This document shows positions 25,127 to 32,887 of a DNA stretch of 35,630 nucleotides, in pieces (positions within the stretch are counted from its first letter, which is position 1; every line of letters begins with the position of its first letter). Origin of the DNA: Acidimicrobiia bacterium (GTDB lineage Bacteria > Actinomycetota > Acidimicrobiia > IMCC26256 > JAGNEX01); the NCBI GenBank assembly GCA_018003035.1, contig JAGNEX010000012.1:23437-59066 (forward strand), in the 5' to 3' direction. Made by a program: the position numbers and the translations under genes. The notes beneath the pieces were generated by a model. It had not been told where the DNA came from, did no database searches, and was given only the letters and a program-made list of their open reading frames with translations.

Positions 25127-25335
25127 TGCCGCCTCGACTTTTCAGCTCCTGTCGTCAGGCTGCGCGATCGCACCAAGGATCGCCGCTTGGGCAGCACCGA
25201 CCGATGAGGCCGTTGTTCCGTCGCTGGTCGGTCTGGCGTGATGCGGTGTGAGTCCAGTCACAGCGGCGCTCTGCACGCCGACGAGGGGAGGTCGTTGGCA
25301 GGTGTAACGCTGCGTCGCTCAGAGGGGACCTCCGG

Positions 25336-25341
25336 TAGCAT
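25336..25341 (+). promoter_or_regulatory. Predicted leaderless -10 for the apgM-like gene
   Basis: TAGCAT is followed by 7 nt and GTG 25349. No Shine-Dalgarno is present at this start, and the arrangement copies that of the lipid kinase gene. Confidence 0.45.
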
Positions 25342-25348
25342 CGGCGAT

Positions 25349-26509
25349 GTGAAATACCTCGTTTTGGTTCCCGATGGCGCAGCCGACCAACCCCTTCCTG
25401 AACTGGGTGGTCGCACACCGCTTGGTTACGCGTCTATGCCGACCTTCGCCAAACTGGCGTCGAGAGCCGAGGTGGGTCGGGCAGCCGTTATTCCGCCGGG
25501 CTTCCCGCCGGGGAGCGATGTAGGCAACATGGCCATTCTGGGCTTTGATCCCGCCCGCTACCACACCGGACGGGCGCCGATCGAGGCTGCGGCCATGGGC
25601 ATCGACCTCGCCGACGACGAAGTTGCCTACCGCTGCAATCTCGTGACCGTCCGCGACGGCGTGATGGCCGATTTCTCCGCCGGTCACATCCCGACAGAGC
25701 TGGCTACGCCAATCATCGAAGCGGTGAACGAGGAACTCGGGGGAGACGGGATCAGGTTCGTGCCTGGCGTCATGTATCGCCACATCATGGTCGCCCCGAA
25801 AGATCTGGGCGCGGCCGTCTGCACCCCTCCGCACGACATCAGTGACGACCCCATCGTGTTGCCAACCGGACCTGCGGCTCTGCGTCTGATCGACCTCATG
25901 GAACGGTCGCAGTCGGTCGTTGCTCGCGTCGCGGGAGAGGTTGGCGCCGAGGCCACACAGATCTGGCTGTGGGGTCAAGGCACCCGCCCCCGGCTTGAAC
26001 CGTTTGCGGAGCGATACGGCGTCTCCGGCGGTCTGGTCACGGCGGTCGACCTCCTGCGCGGCCTTGGCGTGCTGACAGGCCTTGAAGTTGTCGAAGTCGA
26101 CGGAGCCACTGGCTATTACGACACCAACTACGAGGGCAAACGAGACGCCGCACTGGCCCACCTTCAAGACGAGGACTTTTTCCTCCTCCACGTCGAGGCA
26201 TCCGATGAGGCCGGGCACAACGGTGACCTCGAGGCCAAAGTTGAGGCTCTCGAAAACTGGGACAGCCGCATCCTCGAACCGCTTCTCGACGGCCTCAGCG
26301 GCCTCGGCCCGTACCGCATTCTGGTCATGCCCGATCACCCGACGCCGGTGGCGCTGAAAACCCACACCAGCGACCCGGTTCCGTACATGATGTTCGACTC
26401 AACGATCGATGGTCCGGGTGGCGAGTTCAACGAGGCCTACACGGCGCAGAGTCCCGTCCAGGTTGCGTACGACCTCCTCCCGCGGATGATCGCCCAGGGC
26501 CTGCGTTAA
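25349..26509 (+). CDS. ApgM-family phosphoglycerate mutase-like metalloenzyme, candidate homoserine kinase
   Basis: 386 aa from GTG 25349; the frame is open to 25238 but that extension has no family similarity. Alkaline-phosphatase-superfamily metalloenzyme: VLVPDGAADQP (metal Asp), PPGSDVGNMAILGFDP (nucleophile Ser region), YHTGRAPIEAAAMGI, HVEASDEAGHNGD and MPDHPTPV (C-terminal metal ligands). It belongs with archaeal-type 2,3-BPG-independent phosphoglycerate mutases, and with the subgroup modelled in TIGRFAMs (TIGR02535) as a proposed homoserine kinase. It lies exactly where thrB sits in M. tuberculosis (between thrC and rho), and no GHMP kinase is present. A glycolytic mutase role remains the main alternative. 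Probably leaderless. Confidence 0.88.
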   Translation: MKYLVLVPDGAADQPLPELGGRTPLGYASMPTFAKLASRAEVGRAAVIPPGFPPGSDVGNMAILGFDPARYHTGRAPIEAAAMGIDLADDEVAYRCNLVTVRDGVMADFSAGHIPTELATPIIEAVNEELGGDGIRFVPGVMYRHIMVAPKDLGAAVCTPPHDISDDPIVLPTGPAALRLIDLMERSQSVVARVAGEVGAEATQIWLWGQGTRPRLEPFAERYGVSGGLVTAVDLLRGLGVLTGLEVVEVDGATGYYDTNYEGKRDAALAHLQDEDFFLLHVEASDEAGHNGDLEAKVEALENWDSRILEPLLDGLSGLGPYRILVMPDHPTPVALKTHTSDPVPYMMFDSTIDGPGGEFNEAYTAQSPVQVAYDLLPRMIAQGLR

Positions 26510-26595
26510 CCGGGTGGAACGCCCACAGAGCCAGCGGGGGTGAGCGTGCCGGAGGCCGCTCGTAGCGTCAGCGTGAGACCTCGCAGAAACGGTCG

Positions 26596-26625
26596 TTGCA
26601 CGCGACTTGCATAATCGGTTAGGGT
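26596..26625 (+). promoter_or_regulatory. Predicted rho promoter
   Basis: TTGCAC (26596-26601), 18 nt, TAGGGT (26620-26625). Transcription would begin near 26632, about 190 nt before the rho start. TAGGGT also precedes mrp. Confidence 0.5.
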
Positions 26626-26631
26626 GTCAGG

Positions 26632-26823
26632 CACCTGGACAGATTCTTGTCCATGAGGCGGATCAAATTTCTCTGATCCGTAGCCTCGTTCACCTCGGCC
26701 CGTCTGGCCGCTTCTGGGAAGCGTTTCCTTCACTCCGGGGTGCGACGTAAGCATTCGACTGCACCGTGAGGCCGCGACCTTTTCGACGTGCGCGGCATCA
26801 GTGCTACCCGTGAGGGACCATTT
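26632..26823 (+). promoter_or_regulatory. Long structured rho 5' leader
   Basis: About 190 nt without a gene. Two hairpins near the 5' end: TGGACA (26636-26641) with TGTCCA (26648-26653), and CGGATCA (26659-26665) with TGATCCG (26674-26680). The rest is pyrimidine-rich with few stable stems (for example 26700-26745), which resembles a Rho-loading segment. Autoregulation of rho through leader termination is known in E. coli; it is inferred here. GAGGGA precedes the rho ATG. Confidence 0.4.
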
Positions 26824-28872
26824 ATGAGCGATCAAGCTTCCGCGAATTCCTTGGCCAAGAAGGACAGGGACACCCTGTTGAGCATGGCCCGGGCCATGGG
26901 CATCAAAGGCGTGTCGCGGTTGAAAAAGGCAGAGCTGGCTGAGCGCATTGCCTCGTCGGGGACGAACGGTGCCGGCTCAAGCGGCGGAGAGTCCGCGCCA
27001 AAGAATGGCGCTCCTCAACAACGCTCTGACAGCCGGGCTAGCGCAGATGCGGCTCCGGCCCCTCGCCCAAACGGTTCGGCTCAGCCCTCGGGTCGGTCGG
27101 ATCCGGCGACGACGGCTCGGTCGGCACCTCGACCGGCGTCCAGTCCGCAATCGTTTAGCTTCGACCCGATGGCGGATGCTCGGCGGTCCCAGCCCGTTCT
27201 CAGCGACGACGAGATCTTCGCCGCGGCGGACAAAGCCCAGCAGTCTCGGACCTCGATCCGGTCCCAGCGGCCGGTGGCGTCTGAGCCTTCGCAACGACCC
27301 AACCAAGGTTCCGGCGATCGCAACGGTTCGCCTGCCCAGCGTGGCGGCGACACTCCAGGGCAGGGCGACGGCGCCGGCTCTAACCCGGGTACATCCCAGC
27401 AGGATGGTCGCGGTGATGGAGGGGCTCCGGAAGGCCGCAACCAAGAAGGCCGCAACCAAGAAGGCCGTAACCAGGACGGTAACCGCTCCCAAGACGGCCG
27501 AAACGGCAACAGTTCGCAGCGCGATAACAATGGGCAGCGCAAGAACCGTCAGCGGAACAACCCCCGTGACAACAACTCCCGCGACAACAATCAGCGGGAT
27601 AACAATCAGCGGGACAACAACCAGCGCGACAACAACTCCCGGGACAGCAATCAACGGGACAGCGCTCGCGACAACCAGGACAATCGCCGCAATCGTCGGC
27701 GTGGCCGTAACCGAGGCGCCGAACGCGAAGATGAACCAATCGGCGAACCGATCCCAATCGAAGGCCTCCTCGAAGTGCGCGAGGAAGGCTACGGCTTTCT
27801 CCGTTCATCCGGTCCGCTTCCGGGCAAGAACGATGCGTATGTCTCGGCATCGCAGATCCGCAAATACGGCCTGCGCAAAGGCGACTACCTGACCGGTGCC
27901 ACCCGGCCTCCCGGCAACACCGAGAAGTACCCGGCGATGGTCGAGATCGAGACGGTGTGTGGCATCAGCGCCGAGCAGGCCAAGAGCCGCCCCAACTTTT
28001 CCGACAAGACTCCACTGTTTCCCGATGAGCGGCTCTCGATGGAGACGGGCGACCCCACCCGTACCGCAGGACGGATCATTGACCTGCTCGCCCCGATTGG
28101 TAAGGGTCAGCGCGGTCTAATCGTCTCGCCGCCTAAGGCCGGTAAGACGACGATCATGAAAGAGATCGTCTCTGCCATTGAGGCGAACAATCCCGAGGTC
28201 CACCTCATCGTTCTGCTGGTCGACGAACGCCCAGAAGAAGTGACGGACTTTCGCCGGCACGTGAAGCGGGGCGAGGTCTACGCATCCACGTTTGACCGCC
28301 CGCCAGAACAGCACATTCAGGTTGCTGAACTGACGATCGAACGCGCCAAGCGTCTCGTCGAACTGGGTAAAGACGTCGTGATCATCCTCGACGGCATCAC
28401 CCGTCTGAGTCGTGCCTACAACCTGGGTGCCCCGCCGTCGGGCCGCATTCTTTCTGGTGGTGTCGATTCTGCTGCGCTGTATCCGCCAAAGAAGTTCTTC
28501 GGTGCTGCTCGAAACACCGAGGAAGGCGGTTCGCTGACCATCATGGCGACCGCCCTCGTCGAGACGGGCAGCCGCATGGACGAAGTGATCTTTGAGGAGT
28601 TCAAGGGCACCGGAAACATGGAGCTCAAGCTCGACCGGCGCCTCGCCGAACGCCGTATCTTCCCAGCGATCGACGTCAGCCAGTCGTCGACTCGTCACGA
28701 GGAATTGCTGTTCGATCGCGATGCCCTCAAGCAGGTGTGGAAGCTCCGCCGTGTACTCGACGCCCTTGAAGACGGAGCCGGTCTTGAGTTGCTGATGGAC
28801 CGCCTCGGGTCGACCAAGACCAACGACGAATTCTTGACCGAGATCGCCAAGGCGCCGTCGCCGACCGCATAG
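26824..28872 (+). CDS. rho: Transcription termination factor Rho with long repetitive disordered insertion
   Basis: 682 aa from ATG 26824 with GAGGGA upstream; an earlier in-frame start at 26788 lacks a ribosome binding site. Residues 1-45 are the SAP-like Rho_N ([23 protein letters not shown] is its second helix region). About 45-310 is a low-complexity insertion rich in Gln, Asn, Asp, Arg, Gly and Ser. The RNA-binding cold-shock domain starts near 312 ([13 protein letters not shown]). The RecA-like motor has P-loop SPPKAGKTT (Lys441), [13 protein letters not shown] (Walker B and Q loop region) and the R-loop segment [15 protein letters not shown]-driven hexamer that ends transcripts. Actinobacterial Rho proteins often carry basic insertions, but this one has near-perfect pentapeptide repeats. 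Confidence 0.96.
   Translation: MSDQASANSLAKKDRDTLLSMARAMGIKGVSRLKKAELAERIASSGTNGAGSSGGESAPKNGAPQQRSDSRASADAAPAPRPNGSAQPSGRSDPATTARSAPRPASSPQSFSFDPMADARRSQPVLSDDEIFAAADKAQQSRTSIRSQRPVASEPSQRPNQGSGDRNGSPAQRGGDTPGQGDGAGSNPGTSQQDGRGDGGAPEGRNQEGRNQEGRNQDGNRSQDGRNGNSSQRDNNGQRKNRQRNNPRDNNSRDNNQRDNNQRDNNQRDNNSRDSNQRDSARDNQDNRRNRRRGRNRGAEREDEPIGEPIPIEGLLEVREEGYGFLRSSGPLPGKNDAYVSASQIRKYGLRKGDYLTGATRPPGNTEKYPAMVEIETVCGISAEQAKSRPNFSDKTPLFPDERLSMETGDPTRTAGRIIDLLAPIGKGQRGLIVSPPKAGKTTIMKEIVSAIEANNPEVHLIVLLVDERPEEVTDFRRHVKRGEVYASTFDRPPEQHIQVAELTIERAKRLVELGKDVVIILDGITRLSRAYNLGAPPSGRILSGGVDSAALYPPKKFFGAARNTEEGGSLTIMATALVETGSRMDEVIFEEFKGTGNMELKLDRRLAERRIFPAIDVSQSSTRHEELLFDRDALKQVWKLRRVLDALEDGAGLELLMDRLGSTKTNDEFLTEIAKAPSPTA
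27433..27477 (+). repeat. 15-bp in-frame tandem repeat encoding EGRNQ in rho
   Basis: Three near-identical units of GAAGGCCGCAACCAA type, third unit diverged (GGCCGTAACCAGGAC). Encodes [16 protein letters not shown]. Confidence 0.85.
27565..27660 (+). repeat. 15-bp in-frame tandem repeat encoding [10 protein letters not shown] in rho
   Basis: About six consecutive units of CGGGACAACAATCAG type, with synonymous variation at third positions and Ser or Gln at the fifth residue ([10 protein letters not shown] x3, [10 protein letters not shown]). The units are codon-phased, so the repeat is under protein-level constraint. Confidence 0.85.
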
Positions 28873-28904
28873 CTGTACGTATTCGTTCTAGCTAGGGCCA
28901 ATTG

Positions 28905-28966
28905 GGCTCCGCCCGATGTGCCCTGACGACACCGGGCAGGGAATGATTACCCGGCTTGCACGGTTA
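28905..28966 (+). terminator. Possible rho terminator hairpins
   Basis: TTGGGC-TCC-GCCCGA (28902-28916 region) followed by TGCCC-N10-GGGCA about 10 nt later. Stems are short and no U tail follows, so this is only a candidate; the region also must hold the rpmE promoter. Confidence 0.3.
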
Positions 28967-28995
28967 ACACCGGCCACAAGGCCAGGAGACACCAC

Positions 28996-29262
28996 ATGAA
29001 GACTGAAATTCACCCGCAGTACGGCGACTGCCGAGTCACGTGTTCTTGCGGAAACCAGTTCACGACTCGTTCAACCGTCGACGAGCTCCGCGTGGAACTT
29101 TGCGCTGAATGCCACCCCTTCTACACGGGCAAGCAAAAGCTCGTAGACACCGGTGGTCGCGTCGAGCGCTTCCAACGTCGTTACAGCAAGCAGATCAAGG
29201 CCAAGAAGAAGTCCAAGGCCGAAGCTGCAAAGGCCGAAGCGACCGAGACCCCGGCGTCTTAG
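28996..29262 (+). CDS. rpmE: 50S ribosomal protein L31, zinc-binding type
   Basis: 88 aa. Large-subunit protein bridging to the 30S head. Starts MKTEIHPQY as in the family. Cys16, Cys18, Cys36 and Cys39 form the zinc site (CSC and CAEC), so this is the C+ form rather than the zinc-independent paralogue. HPFYTGKQK and RVERFQRRY are conserved. The C-terminal 20 residues are a Lys/Ala/Glu-rich extension not present in E. coli L31. AGGAGA lies 7 nt before the ATG. Position after rho matches M. tuberculosis. Confidence 0.97.
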   Translation: MKTEIHPQYGDCRVTCSCGNQFTTRSTVDELRVELCAECHPFYTGKQKLVDTGGRVERFQRRYSKQIKAKKKSKAEAAKAEATETPAS

Positions 29263-29322
29263 TAGTTGCACGACGTTCCGGACCGCGTGTGAGCGGCCCG
29301 GGCCCAGTACCAAGAACTCTTT

Positions 29323-29347
29323 CGAGCCGCCCGTGACGGGCGGCTCG
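29323..29347 (+). terminator. Terminator hairpin after rpmE
   Basis: Perfect 11-bp stem CGAGCCGCCCG, loop TGA, CGGGCGGCTCG, 61 nt after the rpmE stop. No U-run follows. Confidence 0.7.
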
Positions 29348-29491
29348 ATGTGTAGCCCGCTTGAACCTGTTGGCCGGTACAATCCCGGTCACGGGCTGAG
29401 TTGACGTCGACAAACTGCACCCGCCCGCTTCGCCTACCGGTGAGCGGGGCCCGTGACTGACCGGGGCGTGCAGCCGAAAGGGAAGGTTCTG

Positions 29492-30427
29492 ATGGCTTCT
29501 GAGCCAACGCGCTATCTAGGCGGTCAAGCCGTCATGGAAGGCGTGATGATGCGAGGCACCGACTCGTGGGCGGTCGCGGTGCGCAAACCCGACGGCGAGA
29601 TCGACGTGGTGGTCCACGACGCCCCAAGCTGGGCGAGCAAGTACGGCAAGATCCCGCTGGTGCGTGGCGTCGCAACGCTGGTCGAGTCCTTGTCAATCGG
29701 CTACCGAGCGTTGAATTGGTCCGCCCAGGTGGCCATGGAAGACGAAGAAGACCAACCCAGCGAGGCTGCGACCCGAGCCACGATGGTGATCGCAATGTTG
29801 ATCTTCGCCGCCGTCTTTATGCTCACGCCGGGCCTGGTTTCCAAATCCCTTGGCGGGTTCACCGATTCGACGCTGCGTTTCAACGTCGTCGAAGGCCTCA
29901 TCCGCCTCACAATGTTCCTCGGTTACATCATCGCGATCGGCATGATCCCCGACATCCGGCGGGTTTTTCAGTACCACGGGGCAGAACACAAGGCGATCGC
30001 CGCGTACGAGAACGGTGATCCTCTTACCGTCGAAGCCGCACAGAAGTACTCGACCGAGCACATCCGATGCGGCACCAACTTCTTGCTCACGGTGATGGTG
30101 ATCAGCATCGCCTCACATGCCGTGTTCGGTAACCCGGGCTGGGCCGTGTTGGTGGCCAGCCGAGTGCTTGGAATTCCGATCGTGGCGGGCCTGTCGTATG
30201 AAGTCATTCGCGCTGCGGCCAATCACGCGGATAAACGATGGGTCCGGGCGTTGATGTTGCCCGGGCTGTCGCTCCAGCGGTTGACGACGAGGGAGCCTGA
30301 TGACGATCAGGTCGAGGTCGCGATTGCCTCGGTCGAAGCGGTCCTTACCGCCCAGCAGGCCGAGTCCGTCGCCCAGCGGGCGACGTCACGAGAAGTGACT
30401 CTCAAACCGGCTTTAGGTGCCTCCTAG
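29492..30427 (+). CDS. DUF1385 membrane protein (YqhQ family)
   Basis: 311 aa from ATG 29492, preceded by GGGAAGG; an upstream in-frame start at 29453 has no such site. Family signature GGQAVMEGVMMRG at the N-terminus. Hydrophobic segments at about 95-120 (MVIAMLIFAAVFMLTPG), 140-160 (LTMFLGYIIAIGM), 205-225 (FLLTVMVISIASHAVF) and 228-245, plus FQYHGAEHKAI and YSTEHIRCGTNF, which contain conserved His, Glu and Cys residues suggestive of a metal site. Function is not established; the gene often lies between rpmE and prfA in diverse bacteria, as here. Confidence 0.88.
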   Translation: MASEPTRYLGGQAVMEGVMMRGTDSWAVAVRKPDGEIDVVVHDAPSWASKYGKIPLVRGVATLVESLSIGYRALNWSAQVAMEDEEDQPSEAATRATMVIAMLIFAAVFMLTPGLVSKSLGGFTDSTLRFNVVEGLIRLTMFLGYIIAIGMIPDIRRVFQYHGAEHKAIAAYENGDPLTVEAAQKYSTEHIRCGTNFLLTVMVISIASHAVFGNPGWAVLVASRVLGIPIVAGLSYEVIRAAANHADKRWVRALMLPGLSLQRLTTREPDDDQVEVAIASVEAVLTAQQAESVAQRATSREVTLKPALGAS

Positions 30428-30453
30428 CGTCAGGCCGGCGATCTGCTCGGAGG

Positions 30454-31728
30454 ATGTCGGACGCGCCGTTCCCTTTGAGGGTCAGACGACTTGAGAGTTC
30501 AGACGACAAAAGTCGAGGTCAATCCTTGGATTTCGCAACGGCCGTTGAACAGCCTGAAGCAACAGACAAGCTCATCGCAAGGGAGCGGGCCCGGCTGACC
30601 GGCCTGTGTCGCAAACTCGGTGTTGTGATCGACCAAGAAGCTGCCAGTCTTGGCACGGCTGGGCTTGTCTGCCTGACAGATGCCGAGGGGAGCGCTTGGG
30701 CGTGGTCGTATGACCCGGCCGATCCGCGAATGGGATCTGCGGCGCTGTGGGCCCACCGGCGCAAAGCGGTGTCGCTCAAATTGATTCGACCGAAGGACGC
30801 GCTGGAAGGCGAGCTCGGTGTGGCTGCCCTGTGCTCGATGTTGAATTTCGAGACGGCGGGGTATTTGGTCGACGGGGTCGACTTGGTGCTCCTCGAAGGC
30901 GAAACCATCGACCGGGTGGTCCGCGATGCCCCGCCGCTCCGTCCGCTCGATTGGCCGCTTTGGCGCGATGCGCTCCAGGGTCGTGCACATCAAGCGGCGC
31001 TGGTCCTTGACGGCATCGTCGAGCGTCACAATCAGCAGATCACCGACCAGCGCGCAGAGCTGGTGTTCGGACCCGACTCTGACGGCGGCCCGGCGCTGTG
31101 GTGTTGGGGGGTCGAAGTCGTTTCGATCGACGTCGCCGCAGACGAAGACGGGCTCGTCCTGGATGTGGGCGTGGGCGAACACGATCGTTCTGCTCGACGC
31201 GACCTGATCGGACAGTCGTCCCTCGGCCCAGAACACACCCTGGCAGTCGAAGCCGAGCTGGGCGAGTTGGCCAATCTCGTCGCAGAACTTCGTCCGCTCA
31301 ACGGGACACACCCCCTTTCGAGACTCCGCTCAGAGACGCGACTGTTGGACGAGGTCCGCCGCTCCGGTGCGGTCGACGGACGCGCCCTCAGCGGGCAGTT
31401 CGAATGGCTCTCGCCGCCAAGGCCAGGTCGCGGGCTTCTAGAACGCGGGGCCGCGTTTGCCCAGGCGGGCGACGATCTTCTGGTCGGGACCGCTCGAGGC
31501 GATCTCGAGATCGTCGCGGATCTTGCCCTGGCGTGGATCCGGTTTCTCGCCGCGGGACACGACAGCCCGCGCGTAGAGGTGCTGGTCGCACCTGGCGACG
31601 CGCACGGTTTCATCACCGAGGGCCTCGCCCTTTTGGCTCCGCAGGTACCAGCGACGCTTCACCGAGTCGTGCCGGAAGGCGGGGAAGTGGCAGAGACCGG
31701 TGACGCCGCGAACGACGACGAGAGCTAG
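30454..31728 (+). CDS. Unknown protein inserted between DUF1385 and prfA
   Basis: Up to 424 aa from ATG 30454, but GGAGG directly abuts that ATG, which is too close. TTG 30526 has GAGG 7 nt upstream and would give 400 aa. I do not recognise a family. It has no signal peptide, membrane segment, P-loop, or metal or Cys motif. The protein is acidic, with alternating beta-like and Leu/Ala-rich helical stretches; EAELGELANLVAELRPLNG and SRLRSETRLLDEVRRSG look amphipathic. Length, codon choice and spacing (12 bp before prfA, 26 bp after DUF1385) support a real gene in a translation-related operon. M. tuberculosis has nothing between rpmE and prfA. Confidence 0.75.
   Translation: MSDAPFPLRVRRLESSDDKSRGQSLDFATAVEQPEATDKLIARERARLTGLCRKLGVVIDQEAASLGTAGLVCLTDAEGSAWAWSYDPADPRMGSAALWAHRRKAVSLKLIRPKDALEGELGVAALCSMLNFETAGYLVDGVDLVLLEGETIDRVVRDAPPLRPLDWPLWRDALQGRAHQAALVLDGIVERHNQQITDQRAELVFGPDSDGGPALWCWGVEVVSIDVAADEDGLVLDVGVGEHDRSARRDLIGQSSLGPEHTLAVEAELGELANLVAELRPLNGTHPLSRLRSETRLLDEVRRSGAVDGRALSGQFEWLSPPRPGRGLLERGAAFAQAGDDLLVGTARGDLEIVADLALAWIRFLAAGHDSPRVEVLVAPGDAHGFITEGLALLAPQVPATLHRVVPEGGEVAETGDAANDDES
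30475..30507 (+). repeat. Tandem direct repeat at the 5' end of the unknown gene
   Basis: TTGAGGGTCAGACGAC (30475-30490) is followed directly by TTGAGAGTTCAGACGAC (30491-30507). The copies differ by one substitution and one inserted base, so they are read in different frames. This favours a regulatory or untranslated role, supporting a start at TTG 30526. Confidence 0.6.
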
Positions 31729-31740
31729 CCTTCCCGACTC

Positions 31741-32811
31741 ATGCTGGAACGACTCCCCGAACTAGAGGCCGAGCTTGATCAGCTCGAAGCCGACCTGCCT
31801 TCGATCTTGTCCGGGGGTGACCGCGCCGCGTCCCGGGACGCCGGCCGGCGCCACGCGCACCTGCGTGGCATCGTCGATGCGGGCCGCATCGTCCGTCAAC
31901 TCACCGACGACATCGCCGGAATGCAAGAGCTGCTCGACGAAGAGACGAGCTCGGACGGCAAAGCGGAACTGCGGGAGATGATCAAAGAGACCTCTGGCGA
32001 GCTCATAGACGCTGAAGCTGACCTGCAGCTCTTGCTGCTGCCACAGGATCCGAACGCCGATAAGAACGTGATCGTCGAAATTCGCGGCGCAGAAGGTGGG
32101 GAGGAAGCCAACCTCTTTGCTGGCGATCTCGCCCGTATGTACGAGCGTTTCGCTGAGCGCCGAGGCTGGAAACTCGAACGTTTGAACGCCGCTGAGTCAG
32201 ATATGGGCGGTTTCAAGGAAATCACGTTCATGGTCGCCGGCACCGACGTCTGGCCTCTTCTCAAGTTTGAGGCCGGTCCGCATCGTGTGCAGCGCGTGCC
32301 AGCAACCGAGAGCCAAGGTCGGGTCCACACGTCGGCTGCGACCGTGGCGGTGCTCCCCGAAGCCGAAGAGGTCGATGTCCACATCGACCCGAATGATCTG
32401 AACATCGACGTGTTCCGTTCTTCGGGGCCGGGCGGCCAGTCGGTCAACACGACAGACAGCGCCGTCAGGATCACTCACCTTCCGACGGGTACGGTCGTCT
32501 CCTGCCAAGACGAAAAGTCTCAGCTGCAGAACAAAGAAAAAGCGATGCGCATCCTGCGTTCCCGCCTGCTCCAGGTAGAGCAGGAACGTCAGGCAGCCGA
32601 CCTGTCAGCCAACCGGAAAGCCCAGGTTGGGGGAGGCGGGCGCAGCGAAAAGATTCGTACGTACAACTTCAAAGAGAACCGGGTCACCGACCACCGAATC
32701 GGGCTTACCCTGTACCGCCTGGAACAGATCCTCGACGGTGACCTTGAAGAGGTTGTCGAAGGACTGGCTCGGGACGAACGTGAGCGTCTGCTGAGCGAAG
32801 CGGAACAGTAA
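31741..32811 (+). CDS. prfA: Peptide chain release factor 1
   Basis: 356 aa. Releases peptides at UAA and UAG. Stop-codon-recognition motif PAT at 187-189 (VPATESQGRVHTSA) marks RF1 rather than RF2. Catalytic GGQ at 231-233 in SSGPGGQSVNTTDSAV. Length is typical. Gln233 is the residue methylated by PrmC, whose gene follows. Start 12 bp after the unknown gene; no strong ribosome binding site, but TAGCCT lies 9 nt upstream, overlapping the previous stop. Confidence 0.97.
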   Translation: MLERLPELEAELDQLEADLPSILSGGDRAASRDAGRRHAHLRGIVDAGRIVRQLTDDIAGMQELLDEETSSDGKAELREMIKETSGELIDAEADLQLLLLPQDPNADKNVIVEIRGAEGGEEANLFAGDLARMYERFAERRGWKLERLNAAESDMGGFKEITFMVAGTDVWPLLKFEAGPHRVQRVPATESQGRVHTSAATVAVLPEAEEVDVHIDPNDLNIDVFRSSGPGGQSVNTTDSAVRITHLPTGTVVSCQDEKSQLQNKEKAMRILRSRLLQVEQERQAADLSANRKAQVGGGGRSEKIRTYNFKENRVTDHRIGLTLYRLEQILDGDLEEVVEGLARDERERLLSEAEQ

Positions 32812-32887
32812 GTCGGCGGTCGATCGTTCGACTGGTAGCAGCCCGGACCGGAATGGAGTACGGCAGCCTGATCCGGCGGGGGAGCAC

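Noticed and set aside
23853..26595. Hidden or broken GHMP-type thrB between thrC and rho
   Set aside because: No PxxxGLGSSAA-type motif in any frame on either strand; the interval is filled by two intact unrelated genes.
27433..27660. CRISPR-like direct repeats
   Set aside because: Repeats are contiguous 15-mers in the rho reading frame, with no spacers.
31723..31743. Possible leaderless start for prfA (TAGCCT, 9 nt, ATG)
   Set aside because: Spacing is longer than in the other six cases and the hexamer overlaps the stop of the previous gene, so chance is likely.
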